Of a stretch of DNA of 64,000 nucleotides, positions 25,835 to 34,580 are shown one piece after another. The DNA lies in the NCBI GenBank assembly GCA_042691655.1, contig CP170506.1, forward strand, positions 3,286,001 through 3,350,000, given 5' to 3'. The DNA is from UBA695 sp042691655 (GTDB lineage Bacteria > Verrucomicrobiota > Verrucomicrobiia > Chthoniobacterales > Chthoniobacteraceae). The notes under the pieces are model-generated. The model was not told the origin of the DNA and made no database searches. It saw only the letters and a program-made list of their open reading frames with translations. The first letter of the stretch is position 1. Each line of letters starts with the position of its first letter. The translations under genes and the position numbers were made by a program.

Positions 25835-26865
25835 TAATGAGGATGGACATGGGCTTTTACAGTTGAACCCTCAAACCATTGCCCTTCGGTGTAAAGATGC
25901 ATCGGCACTTCGGGGATGCCGGTTTCGCTGCGCTGCATCATGCCATTAAGGAGATCGACCGCCGCGACTCCCGAGAGGAAGGAATTCTGCATCATGCCGC
26001 TGACGATGGCTTCCTGGCGGTTCAGGGCGATATCGGCATAACCGATATCATCAGGCACTCGAATGCCGAGTTCCTTTAAAATATATAGCAGCCAGTATCC
26101 CTGGCCGAGAATGCAATCCACCTTATGCTTTTGAAGCCAATGGGCGATGCCTTTTTTGTCAGCGGAATTCACGCTAATTGGGGCCACCCGGTGCCTAGGG
26201 GGCACCTCCTGCATGGCTGCGTTGAAGCCGCCCTGGAAGTTCCACGCAGTGCGCTTGTTGACATCTTCGCTGAGGATCATCCCGATGCGCTCATACCCCA
26301 TGGCTAAAATCCGCTCGACAGCCTTGGTCACCGTGCGGAATTGCGCGTTGGAGAGGGTGTGCAAGACGGGGTAGTTGTAGCTATAGCCAAAGCGCACGGC
26401 GGAAAACCGGGAAAAATCGATGCGAAATTCCGCGCCGGTTTTTTCGCTCGGCGCCAGCACCAGGCCCTGGATGCCCTTGCTGCGCAACACCCGCATGATG
26501 GATTGAGGATCGTAGCCGAATTCCGAAAGGTGGATGCTTTCCAGAATGTAGCCCAACTCCTTCGCACGCTGGAGCGTTCCCGCATAATACTCCCGGTATT
26601 CGCCGATGTAGAGATCGGCCGGATTTTGATGTCCATTGATCCAGCCGATATTGCTCTGGTAAGCGGCGGGGCGGGCGCTGCGGCGGTAGGCCGAGAGGCC
26701 CACCAGCATTGGGTCCGGCGCGTAGCCGATCTCCTCCGCGATGGCTTTGATCCGATCCCGGGTTTCCTTGGAAATGGAATGGTGATCCCGCAAAGCCAGC
26801 GAGACGGTCACGTGGGAGACGCCGGCGGCTTTGGCGATGTCGCGCTGGGTGATTCGGGGGGGCAT
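25834..26865 (-). CDS. LacI/GalR-family regulator, proposed controller of the AACTGAGTAA boxes
   Basis: The 343-residue protein has an N-terminal LacI helix-turn-helix (TQRDIAKAAGVSHVTVSLALRDHHSIS) and a sugar-binding periplasmic-protein-like effector domain (NIGWINGHQ through GYERIGMILSEDV to IGYADIALN). The hinge reads PDPMLVGLSAYRRSARP instead of the usual N-x-x-A-R-x-L, keeping the Leu but not the Ala-Arg. The gene sits among four copies of one DNA motif, one immediately upstream of its start codon and one at its stop. That makes it the natural candidate for the binding protein. The acetylesterase operon is divergent, 80 bp away. Confidence 0.92.
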   Translation of the reverse strand: MPPRITQRDIAKAAGVSHVTVSLALRDHHSISKETRDRIKAIAEEIGYAPDPMLVGLSAYRRSARPAAYQSNIGWINGHQNPADLYIGEYREYYAGTLQRAKELGYILESIHLSEFGYDPQSIMRVLRSKGIQGLVLAPSEKTGAEFRIDFSRFSAVRFGYSYNYPVLHTLSNAQFRTVTKAVERILAMGYERIGMILSEDVNKRTAWNFQGGFNAAMQEVPPRHRVAPISVNSADKKGIAHWLQKHKVDCILGQGYWLLYILKELGIRVPDDIGYADIALNRQEAIVSGMMQNSFLSGVAAVDLLNGMMQRSETGIPEVPMHLYTEGQWFEGSTVKAHVHPH

Positions 26866-26922
26866 CTTAACTGAGTAAGTTCTAAGGTCGATTGCAGGGT
26901 CATGTCAAGTGATGTGTATAGT
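26866..26922 (+). promoter_or_regulatory. Box D: regulator box between lacI and the divergent acetylesterase operon
   Basis: On the plus strand CTTAACTGAGTAAG (26866-26879) is followed by 13 nt after GAGTAA, then TTGCAG (26892-26897) and TATAGT (26917-26922, 19 nt) or TGTATA (26915-26920, 17 nt). On the minus strand a perfect TTGACA (26908-26903) with TAGAAC (26884-26879, 18 nt) would serve lacI, and the box overlaps its -10/start. The geometry suggests autorepression of lacI combined with activation of the divergent operon. Confidence 0.65.
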
Positions 26923-26945
26923 CATCCCAGCATAACCCATTAGCC

Positions 26946-29012
26946 ATGCATCTCCCCCGTTCCGCTGTTTTTGCGACTCTGCTGGTCTCTATTGCCACCC
27001 CCGGCTTTGCCGACGTGGTGTTGCCGCCCATTTTTTCCGATCACGCCGTGCTGCTCAAATCGAGCAAGACCCCGGTCTGGGGAACGGCGGAACCCGGCGA
27101 AGAAATTGTGGCCAACATGGGCCCGGCCACCGCGACCACCCGCGCCACGCCGCAGGGAAAATGGCAGCTCGCATTGAACCTGGAAAACGCGGGCCCGGGC
27201 CCCGGCGAGCTGACGATCCAAGGGAAACATCGGATCGTGCTGAGCGATGTCGTCGTGGGGGAAGTCTGGCTTTGTTCGGGTCAGTCCAATATGGAGCTGC
27301 CGCTGTCTTCCACCGAACGCGCTCAGGAAGAGGCCGCCGCTTCAGCCAATGCATTTTTACGGGAGTTTCGCGTGGAAAAAGAGGCCAGCCCGGTGCCGTT
27401 GGAGCAATGCAAGGGCCGCTGGTTTGTTGCTTCCCCGGCTACGGCGCTCCAGTTTTCGGCAATAGGGTATTATTTCGGAAAAGGGCTCACCAAAGAAATC
27501 GGACGCCCGGTGGGGTTGATCCACAGCAGTTGGGGAGGTACCAGCATCGAAGCCTGGATGCCGCCCGCCTCGCTTCCTGAACTCAAGCAACGCAACGAGG
27601 CAATACAAGCCGCGATCGAGGGGTATCCCCGGCGCATGGCGGAGTTCCGGGACGCCTATCGCACTTGGGCGACGGAGCATCAACGGCTGGACCGCTCCGC
27701 CGAAGCTCCCGAGCACTTTGCCGCAGCCGACATTTCCACGGACGACTGGAAGGCGGTCACGATGCCGGGTTCGCTCGCGGCCCAAGGGCTGCCGGGCAGC
27801 GGAGCCGTTTGGGTTCGCCGGGTGGTGAAGATCCCGCCGACGCGCGCCAACCAATACCTGCCGCTGTTTGTGGGCATGCCCCACACTTTTGATACCGTCT
27901 ATTGGAACGGCGAAAAAGTGGGCTGGACGGACCCCTCCTCCTCGTCCGTCGTCACCCCGGCCTCCGGTTCCTGTTCTCTGGAACGCCGCTATGACGTCCC
28001 CTCACCCAAGGTAAAAGAGGGCGACAATACTCTCGCGATTCGGATCTTCAGCCCCTCGGGGGACGCGGGCATCGAAGCTCCCTATTTCTGTGCCGCGTGG
28101 AATATCCCCCTCGGCGGCACCTGGCTGGCGAAAACGGAATATCAACTGCCGCCATTGCAGGACAACAGCAAGGCTCCCGCGATGCCCGAGTTTCTGCCCG
28201 CAAAGCAGTCCAATCCCTTTTCACTCTACAACGCGATGATCCATCCGCTCGCTCCCTATGGCATTCGCGGGTTTCTATGGTACCAGGGCGAAGCCAACGC
28301 TTGGCGGGGCGATCTCTACCGCACCGAATTGCAGCTCCTCATTGCCCATTGGCGGAAGGAATGGAAACTGGACAACGCTCCATTCTACCTGTGCCAGTTG
28401 GCTAATTATCAGGCGAAAGCCGCCACTCCAGGCGAAAGCGCGTGGGCCGAACTGCGCGAATCCCAATCCCGGGCCGTGGAAGTGCCCCATACCGGCGTTG
28501 CCGTGCTGATCGACATTGGGGAGCAGGACGATGTTCACCCGCGCAATAAAAAAGAGGCGGCAGAGCGACTGCTCCGCATCGCCCTCAACCAAACGTATGG
28601 CAAAAGCAATCTTCCCTTCAATGGCCCGGTCTATGAAAGCGCCCAACGAGAAGGCAAACGCATGCGCCTCCATTTCGCCGCCGGTAGTGGACCATTAGTG
28701 GCCAAAGCGCTTCCGGAAACGTACCAGCCCCGCTCTGCGCTGCCGCTCACCTTGCCGCTGGCCAAACCGAGCCCCAAGAGCGCCTTGCAAGGGTTCGCCA
28801 TCTGCGGAGAGGATCGAAAATGGAAGTGGGCTGACGCCCAAATCGACGGCGATACGATTCTCGTCTGGTCCGACGAAATTGATGCTCCCGTCGCCGTCCG
28901 CTATGCGTGGGCCGACAACCCCACCTGCAACCTATATAACGAAGCCGGGCTCCCGGCCTCGCCCTTCCGCACGGATCATTTTCCGCTCACCAGCGAAGGA
29001 CGCCGCTTCTAA
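26946..29012 (+). CDS. Sialate O-acetylesterase-type carbohydrate esterase, exported (copy 1)
   Basis: The 688-residue SGNH-type esterase has a signal peptide (AVFATLLVSIATPGFA). The nucleophile Ser is in WLCSGQSNMELP near 110, the conserved GFLWYQGEANAWRG loop is central, and the catalytic Asp/His pair is DDVHPRNK near 527. A beta-sandwich insert lies at about 260-370. The family removes acetyl groups from sialic acids or from plant polysaccharides. Sialic acid genes are absent here, so a plant-type acetylated glycan is more likely. It is first in an operon with GH42 (21 bp gap) and GH36, under box D. Confidence 0.9.
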   Translation: MHLPRSAVFATLLVSIATPGFADVVLPPIFSDHAVLLKSSKTPVWGTAEPGEEIVANMGPATATTRATPQGKWQLALNLENAGPGPGELTIQGKHRIVLSDVVVGEVWLCSGQSNMELPLSSTERAQEEAAASANAFLREFRVEKEASPVPLEQCKGRWFVASPATALQFSAIGYYFGKGLTKEIGRPVGLIHSSWGGTSIEAWMPPASLPELKQRNEAIQAAIEGYPRRMAEFRDAYRTWATEHQRLDRSAEAPEHFAAADISTDDWKAVTMPGSLAAQGLPGSGAVWVRRVVKIPPTRANQYLPLFVGMPHTFDTVYWNGEKVGWTDPSSSSVVTPASGSCSLERRYDVPSPKVKEGDNTLAIRIFSPSGDAGIEAPYFCAAWNIPLGGTWLAKTEYQLPPLQDNSKAPAMPEFLPAKQSNPFSLYNAMIHPLAPYGIRGFLWYQGEANAWRGDLYRTELQLLIAHWRKEWKLDNAPFYLCQLANYQAKAATPGESAWAELRESQSRAVEVPHTGVAVLIDIGEQDDVHPRNKKEAAERLLRIALNQTYGKSNLPFNGPVYESAQREGKRMRLHFAAGSGPLVAKALPETYQPRSALPLTLPLAKPSPKSALQGFAICGEDRKWKWADAQIDGDTILVWSDEIDAPVAVRYAWADNPTCNLYNEAGLPASPFRTDHFPLTSEGRRF

Positions 29013-29033
29013 AAGCATCGCCCATTTTTGCCA

Positions 29034-31034
29034 ATGCTTCAAAACACCCATCTCTATTACGGCGGCGATTACAACCCCGAGCAGTGGCCGGAATCCGTTT
29101 GGCAGGAGGATGCCCGGCTTATGCAAACCGCCGGAGTCAATCTCGTGAGCCTTGGCATTTTTAGCTGGGCCAAACTGGAGCCCTCGCCAGGTCGCTACGA
29201 GTTCGATTGGCTCGACCGCGTGATCGATCTGCTGCACCGGCGAGGCATCGCCGTCGACCTCGCCACCGCCACCGCCTCACCGCCCGCGTGGCTCGTCCGC
29301 CAGCATCCAGAGATCCTCCCACAGGACGCCAACGGCACCGTGCTCCATCCCGGTTCGCGCCAGCACTATTGCCCCAACAGCCCTCATTACCGCGAAGCCG
29401 CCGCCGCCCTCACCCGGCAGCTTGCCCAACATTACCAGCACCATCCCGCCGTGGTAATGTGGCACATCAACAACGAGTACGGCTGCCACGTGGCCGCGTG
29501 TTTTTGCGACCGCTGCGCGGCGGCATTCCGGGGCTGGCTCAAAGTGCGCTACGCCACCCTCGACGTCCTTAACGAAGCCTGGGGCACCGCGTTCTGGAGC
29601 CAGTGGTACGGCGATTGGGAGGAGATCTTCCCGCCCCGCAAAACCCCGACAATGGCCAACCCCGCGCAACAGATCGACTACAAGCACTTCTACAGCGATT
29701 CCGTGCTGGCGCTCTACCGCCGGGAATACGACATCATCAAAGAGCACACGCCCAATCTCCCCGTTACCACCAACTTCATGGGCTTCTTCGGCCCGTTCGA
29801 TTACTACCAGTGGGCCAGGCACGTCGATTTCACTTCGTGGGATTCCTACCCCGACCCTAACGACGGCGTAAACGGCCTCGCAGTCAACGCCGCCGCTCAC
29901 GACCTCACTCGCTCCCTCGGACGCGGCGAGCCGTTTCTTTTGATGGAACAGGTGCCTTCGCAGGTCAGTTGGCGTCCCGTCAACAGCCTCAAGCCTCCTG
30001 GCCAAATGCGCCTGCACAGTTACCAGGCCGTCGCGCGCGGTGCGGACGGCGTGCTGTTTTTCCAATGGCGCGCAGCCCGGGCCGGGGCCGAAAAATATCA
30101 CGGCGCCATGGTTCCCCACGTCGGGGCAGAGCACAGCCGCGTCTTCCGCGAAGTCGCCGATCTCGGGCGAGAACTTCAAACTCTCGACGCCCTTGCGGGA
30201 TCGCGGGTGCGCGCCAAAGTGGGCATCGTCTTCGATTACCCAAACTGGTGGGCGCTGAATCTCGAATCCAAACCCGCCCAGTTGGATTACCTCAGCCGCG
30301 TTCTGGAATACCACCGCTTCTTTTACGACGCCAACCTCCCCGTCGATTTTCTCTCCGCAGATGGCGACTGGAGTGGCTACCGCCTCGTCCTCGCCCCGCA
30401 TCTCTGCCAGCTGCGCACGGGCGTCGACGAACGCATCCGCAACTTTGTCCGGGACGGCGGAACCTTTCTCACCACTTATTTCTCGGGCATCACGGACGAA
30501 AACGAGCACATTATCCTGGGCGGCTATGCCGGGAAAATCAGCGACCTCCTCGGCATCTGGGTAGAAGAATGGGACCCGCAGCCGCCGGGCCGCACCCTCC
30601 ATGTCCAATGGGCCGACGGCACCATCTCCGAGGCCACCGATTGGTGCGACCTCGTCCACCTCAAAGGCGCATCCGCCCTCGCGGTCCTCACAGATCACTT
30701 CATTCCCAACACCCCTGCGGTTACCCAGAACGCCTACGGCAAAGGCCAGGCCTATTACCTCGCCGCACAGCTCGACGCCGCCATGAGAACGAAGTTGCTT
30801 TCGTCAATCTGCCGCGATCTCGACCTGGAAGCGCCGGTGGACGCCCCGCCGGGAGTGGAAGCCACGCTGCGGGAGAAGAACGGCTCCTGTTTTCTGTTCC
30901 TACTTAATCATACCACCGCCATCGCCTCGGTTGACCTAAAAGACCACGCTGGGCGCGACCTCCTCTCCGGCAAGACTCACAGCGGCCCAATCAAGCTGCA
31001 ACCCCGGGAAACCCTCATTCTACATCTCGATTAA
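29034..31034 (+). CDS. Beta-galactosidase, GH42 family
   Basis: The 666-residue cytoplasmic enzyme has no signal peptide. GH42 landmarks are YYGGDYNPEQWPESVW at the start, the acid/base pair WHINNEYGCH (Asn-Glu), a Cys cluster (CFCDRCAAAF) that binds zinc in many GH42 enzymes, and a nucleophile Glu in PFLLMEQVPSQVSW. The C-terminal trimerisation and beta domains follow. An in-frame TTG at 29028 precedes the ATG at 29034; I use the ATG. GH36 starts 2 bp after the stop, so the two are co-translated. Confidence 0.93.
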   Translation: MLQNTHLYYGGDYNPEQWPESVWQEDARLMQTAGVNLVSLGIFSWAKLEPSPGRYEFDWLDRVIDLLHRRGIAVDLATATASPPAWLVRQHPEILPQDANGTVLHPGSRQHYCPNSPHYREAAAALTRQLAQHYQHHPAVVMWHINNEYGCHVAACFCDRCAAAFRGWLKVRYATLDVLNEAWGTAFWSQWYGDWEEIFPPRKTPTMANPAQQIDYKHFYSDSVLALYRREYDIIKEHTPNLPVTTNFMGFFGPFDYYQWARHVDFTSWDSYPDPNDGVNGLAVNAAAHDLTRSLGRGEPFLLMEQVPSQVSWRPVNSLKPPGQMRLHSYQAVARGADGVLFFQWRAARAGAEKYHGAMVPHVGAEHSRVFREVADLGRELQTLDALAGSRVRAKVGIVFDYPNWWALNLESKPAQLDYLSRVLEYHRFFYDANLPVDFLSADGDWSGYRLVLAPHLCQLRTGVDERIRNFVRDGGTFLTTYFSGITDENEHIILGGYAGKISDLLGIWVEEWDPQPPGRTLHVQWADGTISEATDWCDLVHLKGASALAVLTDHFIPNTPAVTQNAYGKGQAYYLAAQLDAAMRTKLLSSICRDLDLEAPVDAPPGVEATLREKNGSCFLFLLNHTTAIASVDLKDHAGRDLLSGKTHSGPIKLQPRETLILHLD

Positions 31035-31036
31035 CC

Positions 31037-32830
31037 ATGTCTGCTTTACCCTCCATCCAAATCGACGGTATCGAATACCAACTCGAAGGCGAAAGCGGCC
31101 CCTTTCGCGCCTGCCTGCAAGCCGAAGATCTCGAGCCCGGGCTTCATCTCATCCACATGATCCTTGAATCCGAAGAAGCCGCCACGCCATCGCCGTTCAA
31201 GCTGACATGGAGCCAGCCGATCGTAGATACTCAATATGAATGGACACCGGCCTGTGGCCCAAAACGGTGGCTCGAAGTCCCGTGGGAACAGCCGCTTCGC
31301 TCCAAAGCCACCGAACAAGCCCCGGTCATCTGCCAATACAACCTTGCGCAGATCAACCGGATCACCTTCGCCTGCTCGGATGTACTCAATCCTATTGAAA
31401 TGGCGTCCCGGATCCGCGAGCACAACGCCACGTTCGTCGCTTGCGTCGACTTTTTCGTCCAGCCCGTCGCCCCCTTGCGGGAATACCGGGCCACCCTGCG
31501 CGTGGACCGCCGGGCCATCCCTTACCATGAGGCGCTCGATCAAGTCCAGGCTTGGTGGGCCGCCCTGCCCGGCATCACCCCCGCGCCCGTTCCCGACCTT
31601 GGCCGGATGCCCATGTATTCCACCTGGTACAGCTTTCACCAGGACCTCAAGGCCGCCGCCGTCGAACATCAATGCGAACTGGCCAAGGGCTATGGCTGCG
31701 AGGCCGTGATCATCGACGACGGCTGGCAAACCGAAGACAATTCCGGCGGCTATGCCCATTGCGGCGATTGGGAAGTGGCCCCGTCCAAAATCCCCGACAT
31801 GCGCGCTCACGTGGCCCGCATCCACACCCTCGGGATGAAGTGCCTCCTCTGGTTCTCCGTCCCTTTCATTGGAGAATACGACCGTGCCTTCCAACGCTTC
31901 GAGGGCAAGTACCTGTGCAAAGTTGCCTGGTGCAAGGCCCACGTCCTCGATCCGCGCTTCCCCGAAGTTCGCGAATACCTCATTGCCCTTTACGAAAAAG
32001 CCGTGCGCGAATGGGATTTTGACGGCCTCAAGCTCGACTTCGTGGACAGTTTCACCCCCACGGCGGAGAACTATAAAGAGCGCAACCCGGCCCACGACAT
32101 CGACTCTGTGCCCGTCGCCGTGGATCGCCTCCTCCGCGACACCATGGTTCGGCTCCGCGCCATCAAACCCGACATTCTCATCGAGTTCCGGCAAAGCTAC
32201 GTCGGTCCCCTCATGCGCCATTATGGCAACCTGTTTCGCGCTGCGGATTGCCCCAACGACGCCGTCACCAACCGCACTCGCACCCTCGACATCCGCTTGA
32301 TCTCGGGCAACACCGCCACCCATTCCGACATGCTCATGTGGTCCCGGGACGAGCCCGTCGAAAGCGCCGCGCTGCAATTGCTGAACATCCTGTATTCCGT
32401 TCCGCAAATTTCCGTCAAACTTGACGAAATTCCCGGCGACCACCAGCGGATGCTGCGCTTCTGGCTTCAGTTCTGGCGCGAACACCGGGAAGTTCTCCTC
32501 GACGGGAAACTGGAACCGCAACATCCCGAACTGCTCTATCCCTTTGTCCTGGCCAAAACGGATTCCCTTTGGATCGGCGCGTTTTATTCCGACGTCGTCG
32601 CGCCCCTTTCCGGAAAACTCCCGGATGAATTTTGGCTCATCAACGCCACGTCGCAACCTCGCGTGGTCATCGAGTGCGACACCACGCCAGGCACCTACGA
32701 AACTCAAATATACAATGTCCTGGGAGAACCTCAAAATTGCGCAATCGTATCGTTCCCCCCCGGCGTAAGCACATTTGCCGTTCCTCCCTCTGGGCTAATC
32801 CACTTCAAACACCACACGCAGCGCGCCTAA
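31037..32830 (+). CDS. Alpha-galactosidase, GH36-type
   Basis: The 597-residue cytoplasmic protein has an N-terminal beta domain and a TIM barrel carrying MYSTWYSFHQD, EAVIIDDGWQTED and the nucleophile Asp in DGLKLDFVDSF (about 333). The acid/base region is EFRQSYVGPLMRHYGNLFRAADCPND, and GNTATHSDMLMW completes the active-site ring. The order fits GH36/melibiase enzymes, which release alpha-galactose side groups. It follows GH42 by 2 bp and ends the acetylesterase-GH42-GH36 operon. Confidence 0.88.
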   Translation: MSALPSIQIDGIEYQLEGESGPFRACLQAEDLEPGLHLIHMILESEEAATPSPFKLTWSQPIVDTQYEWTPACGPKRWLEVPWEQPLRSKATEQAPVICQYNLAQINRITFACSDVLNPIEMASRIREHNATFVACVDFFVQPVAPLREYRATLRVDRRAIPYHEALDQVQAWWAALPGITPAPVPDLGRMPMYSTWYSFHQDLKAAAVEHQCELAKGYGCEAVIIDDGWQTEDNSGGYAHCGDWEVAPSKIPDMRAHVARIHTLGMKCLLWFSVPFIGEYDRAFQRFEGKYLCKVAWCKAHVLDPRFPEVREYLIALYEKAVREWDFDGLKLDFVDSFTPTAENYKERNPAHDIDSVPVAVDRLLRDTMVRLRAIKPDILIEFRQSYVGPLMRHYGNLFRAADCPNDAVTNRTRTLDIRLISGNTATHSDMLMWSRDEPVESAALQLLNILYSVPQISVKLDEIPGDHQRMLRFWLQFWREHREVLLDGKLEPQHPELLYPFVLAKTDSLWIGAFYSDVVAPLSGKLPDEFWLINATSQPRVVIECDTTPGTYETQIYNVLGEPQNCAIVSFPPGVSTFAVPPSGLIHFKHHTQRA

Positions 32831-33218
32831 AACCGAGGTGAGGGATGTCCCCATAGTAGCGACCGTTTCGGCAAAGCAAACCGGACTGGCGAGGCATTGG
32901 GATCGGAGGGCGATGTGTGACAGCTTTGTGTGACATAACCGCGTTTCCGATGCCTGATTATCAGAGACTTGCTTGATTTCTAAGCAATTGCGTGGAAATG
33001 ACGGAAGGGGCGGGATTCGAACCCACGGTTAGGTTTCCCCAACGTTCGATTTCGGGTCGATGGGGATTACTCTGAATTTTGTAAAACACTACCAGATTGC
33101 TACACAAATCAGGGGTTCTCGGGTTTCTTTACGCAGACTGTGTGTGCACGGAGGGGGTATTATATTCTATCCCGATCTGGGCCATCGTGTCCTTGGCTAT
33201 AAGGAGTGACGGCGTCCT
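32831..33218. other. 388-bp gap between converging operons, no gene seen
   Basis: The gap between the convergent GH36 and GH130 genes has no supportable open frame. It contains a 3'-tRNA-like piece (33001-33030) and, next to it, a possible hairpin (CCCC near 33037-33040 pairing with GGGG near 33062-33065). No U-tract terminator stands out. Confidence 0.6.
33001..33030 (-). pseudogene. tRNA 3'-end fragment (T arm and acceptor strand), probable attachment-site scar
   Basis: On the minus strand GTGGGTTCGAATCCCGC is a complete T stem-loop (GTGGG, TTCGAAT, CCCGC) followed by CCCTTCCG, an acceptor-strand-like end, and then TCA instead of CCA. No matching GGAAGGG 5' acceptor lies at tRNA distance upstream, so a whole tRNA cannot be folded. 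Site-specific integrases commonly leave such 3' ends. Confidence 0.45.
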
Positions 33219-34421
33219 CTAGGATATCGTGCGCGGCTTCCGGGCATTCCGGCGGATGAGGGCAAGCCGCTGCTCTAAGCTTGCCCGCGTTGTCAGGCCG
33301 TCTTCCGGCGTGTTCTCAAGATAATCGAGCATTCGCTCCACCGTCGTTGTCGCCACGTGAATCCGCGTATCCGAGGAAGCGTAATAAATATAAATCGTGC
33401 CCGACGGCCGCGCAACCCACCCATTGCTGAACACCACATTGGAGACATCGCCCACCCGCTCTTCGCCCACTGGCGCAATGAAATAGCCCCCCGGCCTCCG
33501 AATGACGCGCCAGGGCTCGCGGAGATCCGTCAGGAAAGCGTAAAGAACATAACGCAACCCCGCCGCGGTGTTGCGCACGCCATGGGCCAGATGCATCCAG
33601 CCTCGGGCCGTCTTGATGGGCGCGGGCCCCTGGCCATTTTTCACTTCTTTGATGGTGTGATAGATCCGGCCATCGATGATGCAATCTTTGCCGATCACCG
33701 CCCGCTCCATGGTCTCGCAAAGCGCCCAGCCAATGCCGCCCCCCGTGCCGGCATCGATAAAGGAATCCTGCGGCCGAGTATAGAGCGCGTATTTTCCATC
33801 CACAAACTCCGGGTGCAAAACGACATTCCGCTGCTGGCTTGAAGCCGATACGAGATCGGGAAGGCGTTCCCAGTTTTTCAAATCCCGGGTCCTCACAATG
33901 CCGCAGTTGGCCACGGCGCTCGAGGTATCCCATGCGGGAGCCGCGGGATCTTTCCGCTCGCTGCAAAACAACCCGTAGATCCAGCCGTCTTCATGCCGGG
34001 TCAGCCGCATGTCGTAGACATTGGTATCGGGGTCGTCGGTCTCCGGCAAATCCACCGGGGCGTCCCAAAACCGGAATCGATCCGTTCCGCTGGCGCTGGA
34101 AGCCACGGCAAAAAACGATTTCCGGTCGCAGCCTTCCACCCTGCATACCAGGGTTATCTCGCCGTTCCATTCGATGGCTCCAGCATTCATGGCGGCGTTG
34201 ATTCCCTGGCGTTCCATCAGGAAGGGATTGGTCGCCGGATCGAGGTCATACCGCCAGTCCAACGGAATATGATCGGATGTTATTATGGGGTTGATGTACC
34301 GTTGGATAACGCCGTTATACCACGCGGGATTTGCTTCGTTTGCCCGCTGGATCAAATTCTCGTGGCTTTGTTGCAACGTTGATAACCGGTCTGCGAACGC
34401 TTCGGGGAATGGATTATTCAT
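33219..34421 (-). CDS. 4-O-beta-D-mannosyl-D-glucose phosphorylase (GH130)
   Basis: The 400-residue cytoplasmic enzyme splits mannosyl-beta-1,4-glucose with phosphate to mannose 1-phosphate and glucose. It matches the Bacteroides-type GH130_1 enzyme along its whole length, as I recall that sequence: RYDLDPATNPFLMERQGINA, RVEGCDRKSFFAVA, the catalytic Asp in TNVYDMRLTRHEDGWIYG, SQQRNVVLHPEFVDGKYALY, and YYASSDTRIHVATTTVERM. Mannosylglucose arises from glucomannan or beta-mannan breakdown. The gene is divergent from the second LacI-type regulator, with a palindrome between them. Confidence 0.92.
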   Translation of the reverse strand: MNNPFPEAFADRLSTLQQSHENLIQRANEANPAWYNGVIQRYINPIITSDHIPLDWRYDLDPATNPFLMERQGINAAMNAGAIEWNGEITLVCRVEGCDRKSFFAVASSASGTDRFRFWDAPVDLPETDDPDTNVYDMRLTRHEDGWIYGLFCSERKDPAAPAWDTSSAVANCGIVRTRDLKNWERLPDLVSASSQQRNVVLHPEFVDGKYALYTRPQDSFIDAGTGGGIGWALCETMERAVIGKDCIIDGRIYHTIKEVKNGQGPAPIKTARGWMHLAHGVRNTAAGLRYVLYAFLTDLREPWRVIRRPGGYFIAPVGEERVGDVSNVVFSNGWVARPSGTIYIYYASSDTRIHVATTTVERMLDYLENTPEDGLTTRASLEQRLALIRRNARKPRTIS

Positions 34422-34482
34422 GGGTAGGCACCTTTCACTGTAATGGGGCCAAAGCGGCCTCCAAGAGGATTGCCAGTTTCCA

Positions 34483-34495
34483 CGTTAACCTAACG
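34483..34495. promoter_or_regulatory. Candidate operator between the GH130 gene and the second LacI regulator
   Basis: CGTTA-ACC-TAACG is a perfect inverted repeat with 5-bp arms in the 189-bp divergent region. It resembles short LacI-family operators and differs from the AACTGAGTAA box. Only one copy was noticed, so support is weak. Confidence 0.35.
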
Positions 34496-34574
34496 CAAGG
34501 AGCGCTTGCCGGGGAGGGCGCCCGCGGGCTTCCGGGGCGGGAATTTTTGGGCTTCCGAACAGGGAAAAAAGGGC

Positions 34575-34580
34575 TATAAT
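34575..34580 (+). promoter_or_regulatory. TATAAT -10 box of the second LacI-type gene
   Basis: A perfect TATAAT lies 30 nt before the ATG at 34611. The -35 region (TTCCGA at 34553-34558, 16 nt) is poor, as expected for a promoter that needs an activator or is weak. Confidence 0.45.

Noticed and set aside
26946..29012. Sialic acid catabolism locus
   Set aside because: Only the esterase family name suggests it; no nanA/nanE/nanK or sialidase is present, and the neighbours act on plant-type glycans.
31046..32734. 562-residue minus-strand open frame
   Set aside because: Antisense of the GH36 gene, whose active-site motifs are clear.
33031..33115. Complete tRNA gene on the minus strand (a GTAGC...TGGTAG stretch resembles a D arm)
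   Set aside because: No 5' acceptor strand pairs with CCCTTCC and no anticodon stem-loop forms at the right distance.
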